Assembly (NCBI RefSeq): GCF_030295385.1 | Contig: NZ_AP027079.1 | Location: 3,201,982-3,265,981, forward strand | Direction of reading: 5' to 3' | Length of the DNA: 64,000 bases | Origin: Geothrix oryzae | Lineage (GTDB): Bacteria; Acidobacteriota; Holophagae; Holophagales; Holophagaceae | In this document: piece after piece, positions 16,914-26,387 of the stretch | How the letters are laid out: each line of letters opens with the position of its first letter | Position numbering within the stretch: position 1 is the first letter of the stretch | Position numbers and translations under genes: made by a program | The notes under the pieces: model-generated | Databases searched by the model: none | Told to the model about the DNA's origin: nothing | What the model saw: only the letters and a program-made list of their open reading frames with translations

Positions 16914-17294
16914 TCAGCTGCGCTTGCGCAGCCCGTGGGAAGGCAGCTTCACCAGGCCCGTGGCCGAGGTTCCCGGCTTGGGGATGTCTTTCAGGCCCGC
17001 GGCTTCCAGGGCCTGCACCAGGCGATCCACATCCTCCTGCATGCGGTTCAGCCGGTCCCGCAGGCCCAGCACCACCTCCACGCCCGCCAGGTTCACGCCC
17101 AGGTCGCGGGTGAGGTTGAGGATGAACTCGAGGCGTTCCAGATCCTCGTCGCTGTAGAGGCGGGTCTTGCCCTCGGTGCGGCTGGGCGTCAGCAGGCCCT
17201 CCCGTTCGTAGAGCCTCAGGGTCTGGGGGTGCACGCTGTAGCGCATCGACACCACGCCGATCATGTAGGCGCCCATGCGGGGATCTTTAGCCAT
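16914..17294 (-). CDS. hspR: HspR, MerR-family repressor of heat-shock genes
   Basis: A 126-residue MerR-family protein. The winged helix is at about residues 10-75, with [26 protein letters not shown], the HspR hallmark 'HPQTLR.YE..GL..P.R', and a short coiled-coil dimerisation helix (about 80-108, [20 protein letters not shown]). HspR represses the dnaK/dnaJ genes and uses DnaK as co-repressor, so free DnaK closes the loop. The ATG at 17294 lies inside the last codons of dnaJ (8-nt overlap). Starting further upstream would add residues that do not fit the family. Its location behind dnaJ makes autoregulation likely. Confidence 0.93.
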   Translation of the reverse strand: MAKDPRMGAYMIGVVSMRYSVHPQTLRLYEREGLLTPSRTEGKTRLYSDEDLERLEFILNLTRDLGVNLAGVEVVLGLRDRLNRMQEDVDRLVQALEAAGLKDIPKPGTSATGLVKLPSHGLRKRS

Positions 17295-18354
17295 GATTCG
17301 CACTCCGCTGCTCGCGCACTTCGGCATCGTTCAGGTCGGCCAGCTCCCGCAGCAGTTCCTTGCTGCGCTCGTCCTGGACCTTGGGGGTCACCACGGCCAC
17401 CTCGGCGATGAGGTCGCCCCGCTGGTTGGCCCGCGGGATGGGCATGCCCTGGCCCTTGAGGCGGAGCCTGGCGCCGGTCTGGGTGCCGGGCGGCACCTTG
17501 ATGGTGGCCTGTCCTTCTGGCGTGGGCACCTCCACCTTGGCCCCCAGGGCCGCCTCCGAGAAGCTGATGGGCAGGCGCACATACAGGTTCGGGCCCCGGC
17601 GCTCGAACCGGGCATCCGGCTCCATGCTGATCTGCAGGAAGAGGTCGCCGGGGCCGCCGCCGCGCCGGCCGGCCTCGCCCTTCCCCGCCACCCGCAGCCG
17701 GGCGCCGTCCTCCACGCCCGCGGGAATGGCGATGGTGACAGTCTCCTGGCGGGCGTGGCGCCCCGCGCCGCCGCAGTCGGGACAGGCGGGAGCCCGCATG
17801 CCGCGGCCCTGGCAGTCCGGGCAGGTGCGGCCGAAGGACAGGAACCCCGAGCCGCCGCCCAGCTTGCCCTTGCCGTGACAGGTGCGGCAGGGCTCCTGCT
17901 TCTTGTGGGCTTCGCCCGTGCCGTGGCAGGTCAGGCAGGGTTCCGAACGGTTGACGCGCAGGCTGAGACGGGTGCCCTCGAAGGCCTCCCGGAAGCCCAG
18001 CCGCACCGCGTGGATGAGATCCTCGCCCCGCTCGGGGCCGTGGCGCACGGGGCGGCCCCCGAAGCCCGCGAAGACATCCTCGAAGGAGAAGCCCCCGCCC
18101 TGCGGGAAGCCCGGCGGGACCTGCGCCCCGGGGCCGTTGGGATCGCCGTGGAGGTCGTAGTTCCTCCGCTTCTCGGGGTCCGACAGCACATCGTTGGCTT
18201 CCGAGAGCTTCTTGAACTCGGCCTCGGCCTTGGCGTCGCCTGGGTTCAGATCCGGATGGTGCTTCCGCGCCAGCTTCCGGTAGGCCTTCTTGATCTCCTC
18301 TTCCGAGGCTGATTTCGGCACGCCCAGGATCTTGTAGTAGTCGGGGTGGGACAT
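17287..18354 (-). CDS. dnaJ: DnaJ co-chaperone
   Basis: A 355-residue type I J-protein that delivers unfolded clients to DnaK and stimulates its ATPase. The J domain (residues 5-70) has HPD at 33-35. A short Gly/Phe-rich stretch follows (about 78-100), then four CxxCxGxG zinc repeats ([32 protein letters not shown]) and the C-terminal client-binding domains ([27 protein letters not shown]). It ends in an 8-nt overlap with hspR. A terminator separates it from dnaK upstream, so it is either read through or has its own promoter. It is slightly shorter than E. coli DnaJ because the G/F region is short. Confidence 0.96.
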   Translation of the reverse strand: MSHPDYYKILGVPKSASEEEIKKAYRKLARKHHPDLNPGDAKAEAEFKKLSEANDVLSDPEKRRNYDLHGDPNGPGAQVPPGFPQGGGFSFEDVFAGFGGRPVRHGPERGEDLIHAVRLGFREAFEGTRLSLRVNRSEPCLTCHGTGEAHKKQEPCRTCHGKGKLGGGSGFLSFGRTCPDCQGRGMRAPACPDCGGAGRHARQETVTIAIPAGVEDGARLRVAGKGEAGRRGGGPGDLFLQISMEPDARFERRGPNLYVRLPISFSEAALGAKVEVPTPEGQATIKVPPGTQTGARLRLKGQGMPIPRANQRGDLIAEVAVVTPKVQDERSKELLRELADLNDAEVREQRSANHG

Positions 18355-18391
18355 GAGTTTAGTCTAGAGCACTCAGATTTGTTCCGTGCGC

Positions 18392-18422
18392 AAAAAAGGG
18401 GAGCCCTCGGGCTCCCCTTTTT
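18392..18422 (-). terminator. Intrinsic terminator after dnaK
   Basis: On the minus strand a GGGGAGCCC-CGA-GGGCTCCCC hairpin is flanked by A5 and T6 runs. It lies 10 nt after the dnaK stop and 38 nt before the dnaJ start. It would end most dnaK transcripts or act as a valve setting the DnaK:DnaJ ratio. Confidence 0.85.
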
Positions 18423-18432
18423 CGGGTGGGAC

Positions 18433-20331
<1,899 letters not shown>

Positions 20332-20373
20332 GTCGTTCCTCCTGGGGCGAGGCCGGGTGGAACCCGCCCTCGA

Positions 20374-20408
20374 CCTCTTGAGGATAGGGGATATGGGGCC
20401 CGTGTCAA
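20374..20408 (-). promoter_or_regulatory. dnaK promoter with overlapping palindrome (candidate HspR operator)
   Basis: Reading on the minus strand, TTGACA (20403-20408) and TATCCT (20381-20386) are 16 nt apart, a good sigma-70 promoter 50-70 nt before dnaK. The perfect palindrome CCTCAAGAGG (20374-20383) overlaps the downstream edge of the -10 element. It shares the CTCAAG half of the HspR HAIR box but not its 7-nt spaced arrangement. Upstream sequence is AT-rich (20415-20440), as for an UP element. Confidence 0.6.
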
Positions 20409-20445
20409 TATGATCTTCTAAAAATTACTCATATTTTCTTCTCGC

Positions 20446-20473
20446 TTGATGTAGACATCAACCGGGCTATGCT
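20446..20473 (+). promoter_or_regulatory. yacG promoter overlapping a 16-bp inverted repeat
   Basis: TTGATG (20446-20451) and TATGCT (20468-20473) are 16 nt apart, facing yacG. The start of transcription expected about 7 nt after the -10 falls on the ATG at 20481, so the message may be leaderless. The inverted repeat TTGATGT-AG-ACATCAA (20446-20461) covers the -35 element; it also lies upstream of the dnaK promoter and may be a shared operator. Confidence 0.5.
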
Positions 20474-20480
20474 GACCTCC

Positions 20481-20669
20481 ATGACCCTTCGACCCTGCCC
20501 CATCTGCCGCACCCCCACCGCCTGGGAGGGGAACGCCTTCAAGCCCTTCTGCTCGGAGCGCTGCCGCCTCCGGGACCTCGGGGCCTGGTCCACCGAGAGC
20601 TACCGCATCCCCGAGAAACCCCAGGAGGAGCACGGCGAGGGGTGGAGCGAGGCGATCCCCGAGGAGTGA
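20481..20669 (+). CDS. yacG: YacG-type zinc-binding DNA gyrase inhibitor
   Basis: A 62-residue zinc-finger protein. The four ligands are in CPICRTP and FCSERCRLRDLGAWSTESYRIP, the exact arrangement of YacG (CxxC-x15-CxxxC followed by R..DLG.W..E.Y.IP). E. coli YacG binds GyrB and blocks DNA binding by gyrase. A second in-frame ATG exists at 20469, but there it would sit on the predicted -10 element; no Shine-Dalgarno is present for either start. The acidic tail (PQEEHGEGWSEAIPEE) matches the flexible family C-terminus. It is divergent from dnaK and convergent with the glycosyltransferase gene. Confidence 0.9.
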   Translation: MTLRPCPICRTPTAWEGNAFKPFCSERCRLRDLGAWSTESYRIPEKPQEEHGEGWSEAIPEE

Positions 20670-20697
20670 CCCGCCGGAGACCCGCGCCCGGTCGGGC

Positions 20698-21648
20698 CTA
20701 CTTGGCCTGGTGGACCTTCTTCACCATGTACCGGGGCCGGTCGCGCACTTCCTGGTAGATGCGGCCGATGTACTCGCCCAGCAGGCCGAAGGCCACGAAC
20801 TGGCAGCCCACGAAGAAGAAGAGGATGGCGAACAGGGTGAACACGCCCTGGGCCGTGCCCTCGGGGTGCAGGAAGCGGTAGGCCACCAGGCCCAGGAAGA
20901 GCAGGAAGCCGAAGCCCGCCGTCAGCACCCCGAACACGCTGAGGGCCTGGAGGGGGAGCAGGCTGAAGCTGGTGAGCAGGTCGAACTGGAGGTTGATGAG
21001 CTTCCAGAGGCCGTACTTGCTCTCCCCGGCGGCCCGCTCGGCATGGGCCACGGGCACCTCGGTGATGCGCTTGGCGAAGCTGTTGGCCAGCGCCGGGATG
21101 AAGCTCGACCGCTCCTTGCAGAGCAGCATGGCGTCCACCACATCGCGGCTGTAGGCCCGCAGCATGCAGCCGTAGTCGTGGAGCTTCACCCCCGTGGTCC
21201 GGCGGGTGACGGCGTTGACGATCTTGCTGGGCATGGTGCGGAAGAAGCTGTCGTTGGCCTGGCGGCCCTGGCGCCAGCCGCCCACCACATCGAAGCCCTC
21301 CTCCACCTTCGCCACGAGCTTGGGGATCTCCTCGGGGGGGTTCTGGAGGTCCGCGTCCAGCGTGACGATGATCTGGCCCTTCGCCTCGGCGAAGGCTCCG
21401 AAGATGGCGCTGTGCTGGCCGTAGTTCCGGTTGAACTCCACCACCTTCACCCGGGGCTCGGCCTTGGCGATGTCGATCAGCATGGCCAGGCTGCGATCCC
21501 GGCTGCCGTCGTCCGTGAGGATGATCTCCCAGGGCTTCGCGGGGTCCGCAAAGTGCTCCGTCATCACCCGGGAGAGGCGCTCCCACAGGGCTGGGATGTT
21601 CTCCTCCTCGTTGTAGATGGGGATGATGATGCTGAGATACGGGTCCAT
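20698..21648 (-). CDS. Family 2 glycosyltransferase, polyprenyl-phosphate sugar type (DPM/ArnC-like)
   Basis: A 316-residue inner-membrane glycosyltransferase. The GT-A domain (about 1-220) has SIIIPIYNEEENIPALWERL, the DDGSRDRS nucleotide-binding turn and the metal-binding DADLQNPPEEIPKL; RNYGQHSAIFGAF is typical of enzymes that charge undecaprenyl phosphate with a sugar. Two TM segments follow (about 228-255 and 265-295), then a basic cytosolic tail (YIGRIYQEVRDRPRYMVKKV). Relatives include GtrB, DPM1 and ArnC, which load glucose, mannose or 4-formamido-arabinose for transfer outside. The donor sugar is not evident. The start has GGAGCG upstream; the gene is divergent from the response regulator. 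Confidence 0.9.
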   Translation of the reverse strand: MDPYLSIIIPIYNEEENIPALWERLSRVMTEHFADPAKPWEIILTDDGSRDRSLAMLIDIAKAEPRVKVVEFNRNYGQHSAIFGAFAEAKGQIIVTLDADLQNPPEEIPKLVAKVEEGFDVVGGWRQGRQANDSFFRTMPSKIVNAVTRRTTGVKLHDYGCMLRAYSRDVVDAMLLCKERSSFIPALANSFAKRITEVPVAHAERAAGESKYGLWKLINLQFDLLTSFSLLPLQALSVFGVLTAGFGFLLFLGLVAYRFLHPEGTAQGVFTLFAILFFFVGCQFVAFGLLGEYIGRIYQEVRDRPRYMVKKVHQAK

Positions 21649-21693
21649 GAGCGCTCCGAGGCCCTATTCTAGGAGCCTGACCTGGAGTTTCCC

Positions 21694-22413
21694 ATGCCCG
21701 AGCCCAAGATCCTGCTGGTGGAAGACGAGCTCAGCCTCGCCGAGGGCATCAAGCTCAACCTGGAGCTGGAGGGCCTGGCCTGCACCTGGATCCCCCGAGG
21801 CGATCAGGCCCTGAAGCAGATCCTGGCCGAAACCTTCGACCTGGTGATCCTCGATGTGATGCTGCCTGGCATGGACGGCTTCACCATCTGCGAAAAGGTC
21901 CGCGAGGCCAAGAACTTCACGCCCATCCTCTTCCTCACCGCCAAGAACACGGACGACGACCGCGTCCACGGCTTCGAAACCGGGGCCGACGACTACCTGG
22001 GCAAGCCCTTCCAGGTGCGCGAGCTGCTGCTGCGCGTGCGGGCCATCCTGCGCCGCGAGTCCTGGTACAAGAGCCGGGAGATCAGCAGCCGCCAGGTCTT
22101 CGGAAGCCACTGGGTGGACTTCGACAACTTCTGCGGCGAAGGGCCCCAGGGCCCCTTCCAGCTGGGCGTGAAGGAAAGCATGATCCTCAAGCTGCTCATG
22201 GAGCGGCCGGGCCAGGTGGTGAGCCGCACGGACATCCTGGACAAGGTGTGGGGCGAGGATGCCTACCCCACCAGCCGCACCGTGGACAACTTCATCGTCC
22301 GCATCCGCCGCGTCATGGAGCAGGATCCCCACCATCCCCGCTGGGTCCACACCATCCGCAGCGTGGGCTACCAGTTCGATCCGGAAGGGAAGCAGCGCAA
22401 GGGCGAGGAATGA
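21694..22413 (+). CDS. OmpR/PhoB-family response regulator
   Basis: A 239-residue DNA-binding response regulator. The receiver domain (1-120) has the acidic pair E10/D11 (LLVEDE), phospho-acceptor D54 (VILDVMLPG), a conserved T in FLTAKNT and K in GKPFQVREL. The winged-helix effector (about 140-235) has LLMERPGQVVSRTDILDKVWG and the wing TVDNFIVRIRRVMEQDP followed by IRSVGYQF, typical of the PhoB/OmpR group. No histidine kinase is adjacent, so it is an orphan in this window. It is divergent from the glycosyltransferase gene and its stop codon forms part of a strong terminator. Confidence 0.95.
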   Translation: MPEPKILLVEDELSLAEGIKLNLELEGLACTWIPRGDQALKQILAETFDLVILDVMLPGMDGFTICEKVREAKNFTPILFLTAKNTDDDRVHGFETGADDYLGKPFQVRELLLRVRAILRRESWYKSREISSRQVFGSHWVDFDNFCGEGPQGPFQLGVKESMILKLLMERPGQVVSRTDILDKVWGEDAYPTSRTVDNFIVRIRRVMEQDPHHPRWVHTIRSVGYQFDPEGKQRKGEE

Positions 22414-22442
22414 AAAACGGGGCGCGATCGCGCCCCGTTTTT
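22413..22442. terminator. Bidirectional intrinsic terminator
   Basis: A perfect 15-bp inverted repeat, AAAAACGGGGCGCGA and its complement, without a loop spacer. T5 runs occur on either strand, so it can serve both the response-regulator gene and the convergent secreted-protein gene, whose stop lies 14 nt away. Confidence 0.92.
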
Positions 22443-22456
22443 CCAGACGGGAAGCC

Positions 22457-23590
22457 CTATTTGACTTCGAGTTCCCGGCTGCGGCCCTGCTTCTCGAACG
22501 CGGCCATCTGAGCGGCGAGGGTCGCGGCGGGGGCACCCTGCTTCACCTCGGTGAGCACGGTCCGCTTCTCCTCGCCCTTGGCGAACTTGCTGTCGCCGAC
22601 CACGGGCTCCAGCGTGGGCAGCAGCGCCAGTTCCCCGGCGGCGCCTTCGGGAGCCTTGCCCGTGGCCATGTCGCCGGCGTGGGCCAGCAGCCCCATGCCG
22701 GGCTCGGCCCCGAGGCGGCGCAGGTCCATCCAGGCGAAGCCGGGATCCCTCAGCAGGTCCAGGTCCTCGTTCTCCAGCCAGATGAGCAGGCCGTTCAGGG
22801 CCTTGGTCTGGGCGGGATCGGGCAGGCGGCGCATCTTCTTCTCGCCCTTGACCTCGACTTCCTGGGGCGTGTTCTCGATCCAGGCCTGGGCCCGCTTCAC
22901 CCACAGGGCCGTCACGGCCTTCTGGGCCGCGAAGCCCTCAGGAGCCTTGGGGCCCTTCGGGGCCTTCTTGCCCTTCTTCCCGGGCGCGGCCGCTTCGGGT
23001 TCCGCCCAGACGGGCGCGGTGGCGTCGACCTTGGGATCGAGGAGCAGCCCCTTCACCTTCAGGAGACGGGCTTCCAGGCCCGGCGCGCCGAGCTTGGCCG
23101 CGGCGCGGGCCGAAGCCTGGAGGTCCTTCCAGGTTCCTTCCAGCAGGACCTTCTTCCCGTCTGCATCGTAGAGGCCATGGTTCGCCCGCAGGCGCCCCAG
23201 ATAGACCTCTACGCCGGGGATGGCCGCCTGGGCCTTTTCGGGCAGGGTGGCCTTGGTCTGCACCAGGGCTTCGAGGACCTCGCGCACCTCCACGGCCTTG
23301 GGGTGGCTGCGGTAGTAGCCCAGCTCGTGGGCCGCCAGGGCCGCGCGCTGAAGGGTGTAGGCCAGCTTCCGCTGGGTGGGACGGAGCTGGTCGAAGGGCT
23401 TCGCCTCCCCGACCTTCAGCACCGGTGCCGCCGGCTTCGGCTCCTCGGGCTTGACCTCCTCAGGCTTGGGCTCGGGGGGCTGGGCGGCCGGCGCCTGGGC
23501 CGGCGCGGGAACGGGGGGAGGTTCGGGAGGGGGCGTCTGGGCCAGGAGGCCCGACCCCACGATGACTGCCAAGACCCAACTGCGCTGCAT
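22457..23590 (-). CDS. Secreted Pro-rich protein of unknown function
   Basis: A 377-residue exported protein. A signal peptide spans about residues 1-18 (QRSWVLAVIVGSGLLAQ), followed by a low-complexity Pro/Glu/Lys linker (about 19-57). The rest is largely helical: LRPTQRKLAYTLQRAALAAHELGYYRSHPKAV, then a Lys-rich insert (GKKGKKAPKGPKAPEGF, near 215) and more helices to the C-terminus. The first helical stretch faintly resembles the N-terminal part of peptidase family M49, but no HExxGH-type zinc site is present, so I make no enzymatic claim. The ATG at 23590 has GAGGAG upstream; an earlier in-frame ATG at 23632 lacks a signal. It converges on the response regulator through a shared terminator. 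Confidence 0.65.
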   Translation of the reverse strand: MQRSWVLAVIVGSGLLAQTPPPEPPPVPAPAQAPAAQPPEPKPEEVKPEEPKPAAPVLKVGEAKPFDQLRPTQRKLAYTLQRAALAAHELGYYRSHPKAVEVREVLEALVQTKATLPEKAQAAIPGVEVYLGRLRANHGLYDADGKKVLLEGTWKDLQASARAAAKLGAPGLEARLLKVKGLLLDPKVDATAPVWAEPEAAAPGKKGKKAPKGPKAPEGFAAQKAVTALWVKRAQAWIENTPQEVEVKGEKKMRRLPDPAQTKALNGLLIWLENEDLDLLRDPGFAWMDLRRLGAEPGMGLLAHAGDMATGKAPEGAAGELALLPTLEPVVGDSKFAKGEEKRTVLTEVKQGAPAATLAAQMAAFEKQGRSRELEVK

Positions 23591-23651
23591 GGGGGACTCC
23601 TCGATGAGGGTGCTGTGGAGATCGACCCCCATTATGCCGCAGGGGGGACCT

Positions 23652-26048
23652 TCACGCGTCGATCGGAGTCCCTATCAGGCGCTCGAGACTTTGCTTCAGC
23701 TGCTTTAGATCGAAAGGTTTACCCAGGTAGGGGAGCTGGTTGCCCTCGAGGAAGCCGCGGGTCTTGGCGTCGAAGGAATCCCCGGTGGTGTAGAGGATGC
23801 GCTTGGTCATGGCGGGCCGCTGGGTTCTCAGCCAGTCGAACAGCTCGACGCCGGAGAGCCCCGGCATGCGGATGTCGGACACGATCAGGTCGAAGCTCCC
23901 CTGCTCCAGCTCCCGGATCGCCTCGTCGCCCCGCGCGCTGGAGGAAACCTCCATGCCCCAGGCGCCGAGGGCATCCACGAGGCACTCCAGCAGGAAGGTC
24001 TCGTCATCCACCACCAGGGCCCGGCGGCCCTCCAACCCTGCGGGGGCGGGTGTGGCCGGTGCGGCGGGGGAGGCGGCGGGAGAAGCCTCCAGGGGAAGCT
24101 CCAGCAGGTAGGCGTTGCCAAGCCCCTCCTGGCTCCGCACCGTGAGGCGCCCCCCGTGCTGGCGGGCGATGATGTCCACTACGGGCAGGCTCAGGGCTTC
24201 GGGCGTGGCGGCGGCGGCGGGGTCGAACAGCTCGGCCTGCCGCGCCTCCGAAAGGACCGGGCCCGTGTCCTGGACCACCACCTGCAGGTTCCCGCCCGTG
24301 GCGCGGGTGGCCACCCGCAGGCGCTTCGCGGGGCTCCCCGCCACGGACTGGAGGCCGTTCAGCAACAGGTTGGTGAGGGCCTGCAGGACCAGGGTGGCGT
24401 CCAGGCTCGTCTCGCCGAGCCCCGGATCCAGGTTCAGCTCCAGGCTGGCGTCCATGCGCTGGGCCTTCGCTTCCACCAGGGCCGCGGCCTCCTGGATCAG
24501 GCGGTTGACCTGCACCGGCGTCCGGTTCGGGGCCGGGGGATTCAACACGGTCTGGAGCGGCTGCAGCAGGCTCTGCACGGACTCCACGGCCTGTACCAGC
24601 CGGGCCGCCTGCTCGGCCTGGTGGGGCTCCATCGCGGCCTCGGCGATGAGGCGGGATTCCAGGAGCACCGGCGTCAGGCGGTTGGCCACTTCGTGGAAGA
24701 GCGAGGGAACCAGGCGCCCCAGGGCCTCGTGCCGCTGGGAGTGGACCAGCTTGTCCTCCAGGGCCTGGGTCTGGCTGGTGTCGCGCACCATGGCGGAGAA
24801 GGCCAGGATCCGGTCGTCGGCGCTCCGCACCGGCGCGTAGGTGATGCTGGCGGGGAAGGCCAGGCCCCCCTTGCGCATGCGCGTCGTGGCCGCGTCGTGG
24901 ATCACCTGGCCCCGGGACACCTGCTGGACGACCTGCTCCAGCTCCCCCACCAGGTGGTCGGGCATGAGCTGCGCCATGTTGCGGCCCACGATCTCGGGTC
25001 GCGCGTAACCGAAGATCCGTTCGGCGGCCATGTTCCAGGTGAGGATCCTGCCATCCGGCGCGAAGGAGATCACCGCCTCGGCCATGTTCTGCACGAGGCC
25101 TTCGAGGTACTTCCGCGTCTTCAGGTTGTCCTGGTTGGCGCGGTCCAGCTGGGCGTAGAGCTGGCTCGACTCCTCGTTCTTCTTCTCCAGCGCCTCCTTG
25201 GCCTGCTTCAGCTCCGAGTAGAGCCGCGCCGTCTCCATGTTCGACTTGAGGGCATCCTCCAGCAGCTCCTGGGCGTCGGCGATCTTCCCGGGCACCAGGT
25301 CCGCGACGCTGACATTGCTGTGCCGCAGCACGGTCGCGTCCGGGGCAGGGGCCGGCGCCGGGTCGGTCTCGGAGGGCGGCGGCAGCTCACGCATGCTCGA
25401 CCGCACATTGGATTCGATGAGATTCAGCATCTCGTCGAAGTCCTTGATCTTCTTGTCCAGGTGGTACTTCTTGAAGGTGTAGCCCACCGTCTCGCGGGTG
25501 ATGGACAGGAAGGTGTCCAGCACGCCCGTGCCCCGACTGGCCACGGATTCGAAGTAGGGGACGCTGCGGAAATTCAGGCGCCGGTTCATGACGCCCACGG
25601 CCATGGCGTCCGGCAGGTCCCGCTTGTTGTACTGGAGCACGAAGGGGATCTGCTTGATGTTCAAGCGGTTCGCATTGAGGTTGTGGTACAGGTTCGACAG
25701 CGAATCGACATTGTCCTGCATCTTGGCTTCGCTGGAATCCGCCACGAAGACCACGCCGTCGGCCCCGCCCAGCACCACCCGGCGGCTGGCGTCGTACTGC
25801 ACCTGCCCCGGCACCGTATAGATCTGCAGGTGGATGGCGTTGCCGTAGATGTAGCCCAAGTTGATGGGCAGCAGGTCGAAGAAGAGGGTGCGGTCCTCTT
25901 GGGTGTTCACGGAGAACATCTCGCCCCGCTGGGTGTCGGTGCACATGGCGTGCAACGACTTCAGATTCGTCGTCTTACCCGAGAGACCCGGCCCGTAGTA
26001 GACCAGCTTGAGCAGGATCTCGTTGGCTCGGGTGTTGAACTGAACCAT
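23652..26048 (-). CDS. MglA-type GTPase fused to PAS, histidine kinase and receiver domains
   Basis: A 798-residue multidomain signalling protein with no TM segment. Residues 1-195 are a complete MglA-like Ras-superfamily GTPase: P-loop GPGLSGKT (19-26), the family's VPGQ switch (79-82, in place of DxxG), FVADS (101-105) and NKRD (141-144). A linker (about 196-255) and a coiled coil (about 256-315) follow, then a PAS domain (about 316-425, FAPDGRILTWNMAAERIFGY), a HisKA-like dimerisation region with H452 (FHEVANRLTPVL), and an HATPase_c region (about 540-652) with N560/N564 and DTG (594-596). The glycine-rich G2 box is replaced by EALSLPVVD. A receiver with phospho-acceptor D725 (SDIRMPG) ends the protein. 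MglA proteins set cell polarity with MglB; no roadblock-domain mglB is in the window. The fusion suggests that GTP state steers kinase or phosphatase output. The frame is continuous and the domain joints are clean. Confidence 0.9.
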   Translation of the reverse strand: MVQFNTRANEILLKLVYYGPGLSGKTTNLKSLHAMCTDTQRGEMFSVNTQEDRTLFFDLLPINLGYIYGNAIHLQIYTVPGQVQYDASRRVVLGGADGVVFVADSSEAKMQDNVDSLSNLYHNLNANRLNIKQIPFVLQYNKRDLPDAMAVGVMNRRLNFRSVPYFESVASRGTGVLDTFLSITRETVGYTFKKYHLDKKIKDFDEMLNLIESNVRSSMRELPPPSETDPAPAPAPDATVLRHSNVSVADLVPGKIADAQELLEDALKSNMETARLYSELKQAKEALEKKNEESSQLYAQLDRANQDNLKTRKYLEGLVQNMAEAVISFAPDGRILTWNMAAERIFGYARPEIVGRNMAQLMPDHLVGELEQVVQQVSRGQVIHDAATTRMRKGGLAFPASITYAPVRSADDRILAFSAMVRDTSQTQALEDKLVHSQRHEALGRLVPSLFHEVANRLTPVLLESRLIAEAAMEPHQAEQAARLVQAVESVQSLLQPLQTVLNPPAPNRTPVQVNRLIQEAAALVEAKAQRMDASLELNLDPGLGETSLDATLVLQALTNLLLNGLQSVAGSPAKRLRVATRATGGNLQVVVQDTGPVLSEARQAELFDPAAAATPEALSLPVVDIIARQHGGRLTVRSQEGLGNAYLLELPLEASPAASPAAPATPAPAGLEGRRALVVDDETFLLECLVDALGAWGMEVSSSARGDEAIRELEQGSFDLIVSDIRMPGLSGVELFDWLRTQRPAMTKRILYTTGDSFDAKTRGFLEGNQLPYLGKPFDLKQLKQSLERLIGTPIDA

Positions 26049-26175
26049 GGGGTCGCCAGGAAGATAGATGGGGTCAAGCCTAACACGGGGGTTTGGAAGG
26101 CAAGTGGCCTCTTCGGTTCCACTTCAGACCCCGTGATAGCATGACCTTTTTCACCCTTTCGAGGTTCCCGGCGCG

Positions 26176-26274
26176 ATGACCGTCCCGACCCATGTGGCCA
26201 TCATCTTCTCAGTATGCCCTGCGGGCATACGCGAGGCCGGCCACGCGGAACCAGCCGACAAAACCGGCCTCTAG
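26176..26274 (+). CDS. Duplicated uppS start, leader ORF 1
   Basis: A 32-codon open frame inside repeat copy 1. It begins MTVPTHVAII, close to the UppS N-terminus, then runs into the inserted hairpin segment (FSVCPAGIREAGHAEPADKTGL) and stops. A GAGG 11 nt before its ATG is the only ribosome-site-like sequence in the repeat region, so this may be the ancestral start of uppS. Its TAG is 7 nt before the next ATG. It is probably a translated leader; no independent function is claimed. Confidence 0.45.
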   Translation: MTVPTHVAIIFSVCPAGIREAGHAEPADKTGL

Positions 26275-26281
26275 GCACGCG

Positions 26282-26380
26282 ATGAGCATCCCGACCCATG
26301 TTGCGATCATCTTCTCGGTATGCCCTGCGGGCATACGCGAGGCCGGCCACGCGGAACCAGCCGGCAAAACCGGCCTCTAG
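26282..26380 (+). CDS. Duplicated uppS start, leader ORF 2
   Basis: A 32-codon open frame in repeat copy 2, beginning MSIPTHVAII, identical to the first ten residues of UppS, and ending in the same hairpin-encoded tail as leader ORF 1 with one change. Its TAG stop lies 7 nt before the uppS ATG, an arrangement that permits termination-reinitiation and so could couple translation through both leaders into uppS. Confidence 0.45.
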   Translation: MSIPTHVAIIFSVCPAGIREAGHAEPAGKTGL

Positions 26381-26387
26381 GCACGCG

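Noticed and set aside
26192..26380. A 62-codon frame crossing both uppS leader copies
   Set aside because: It exists only because the 106-bp period shifts the frame by one. Its first half is an unnatural out-of-frame reading of copy 1, and its end is leader ORF 2.
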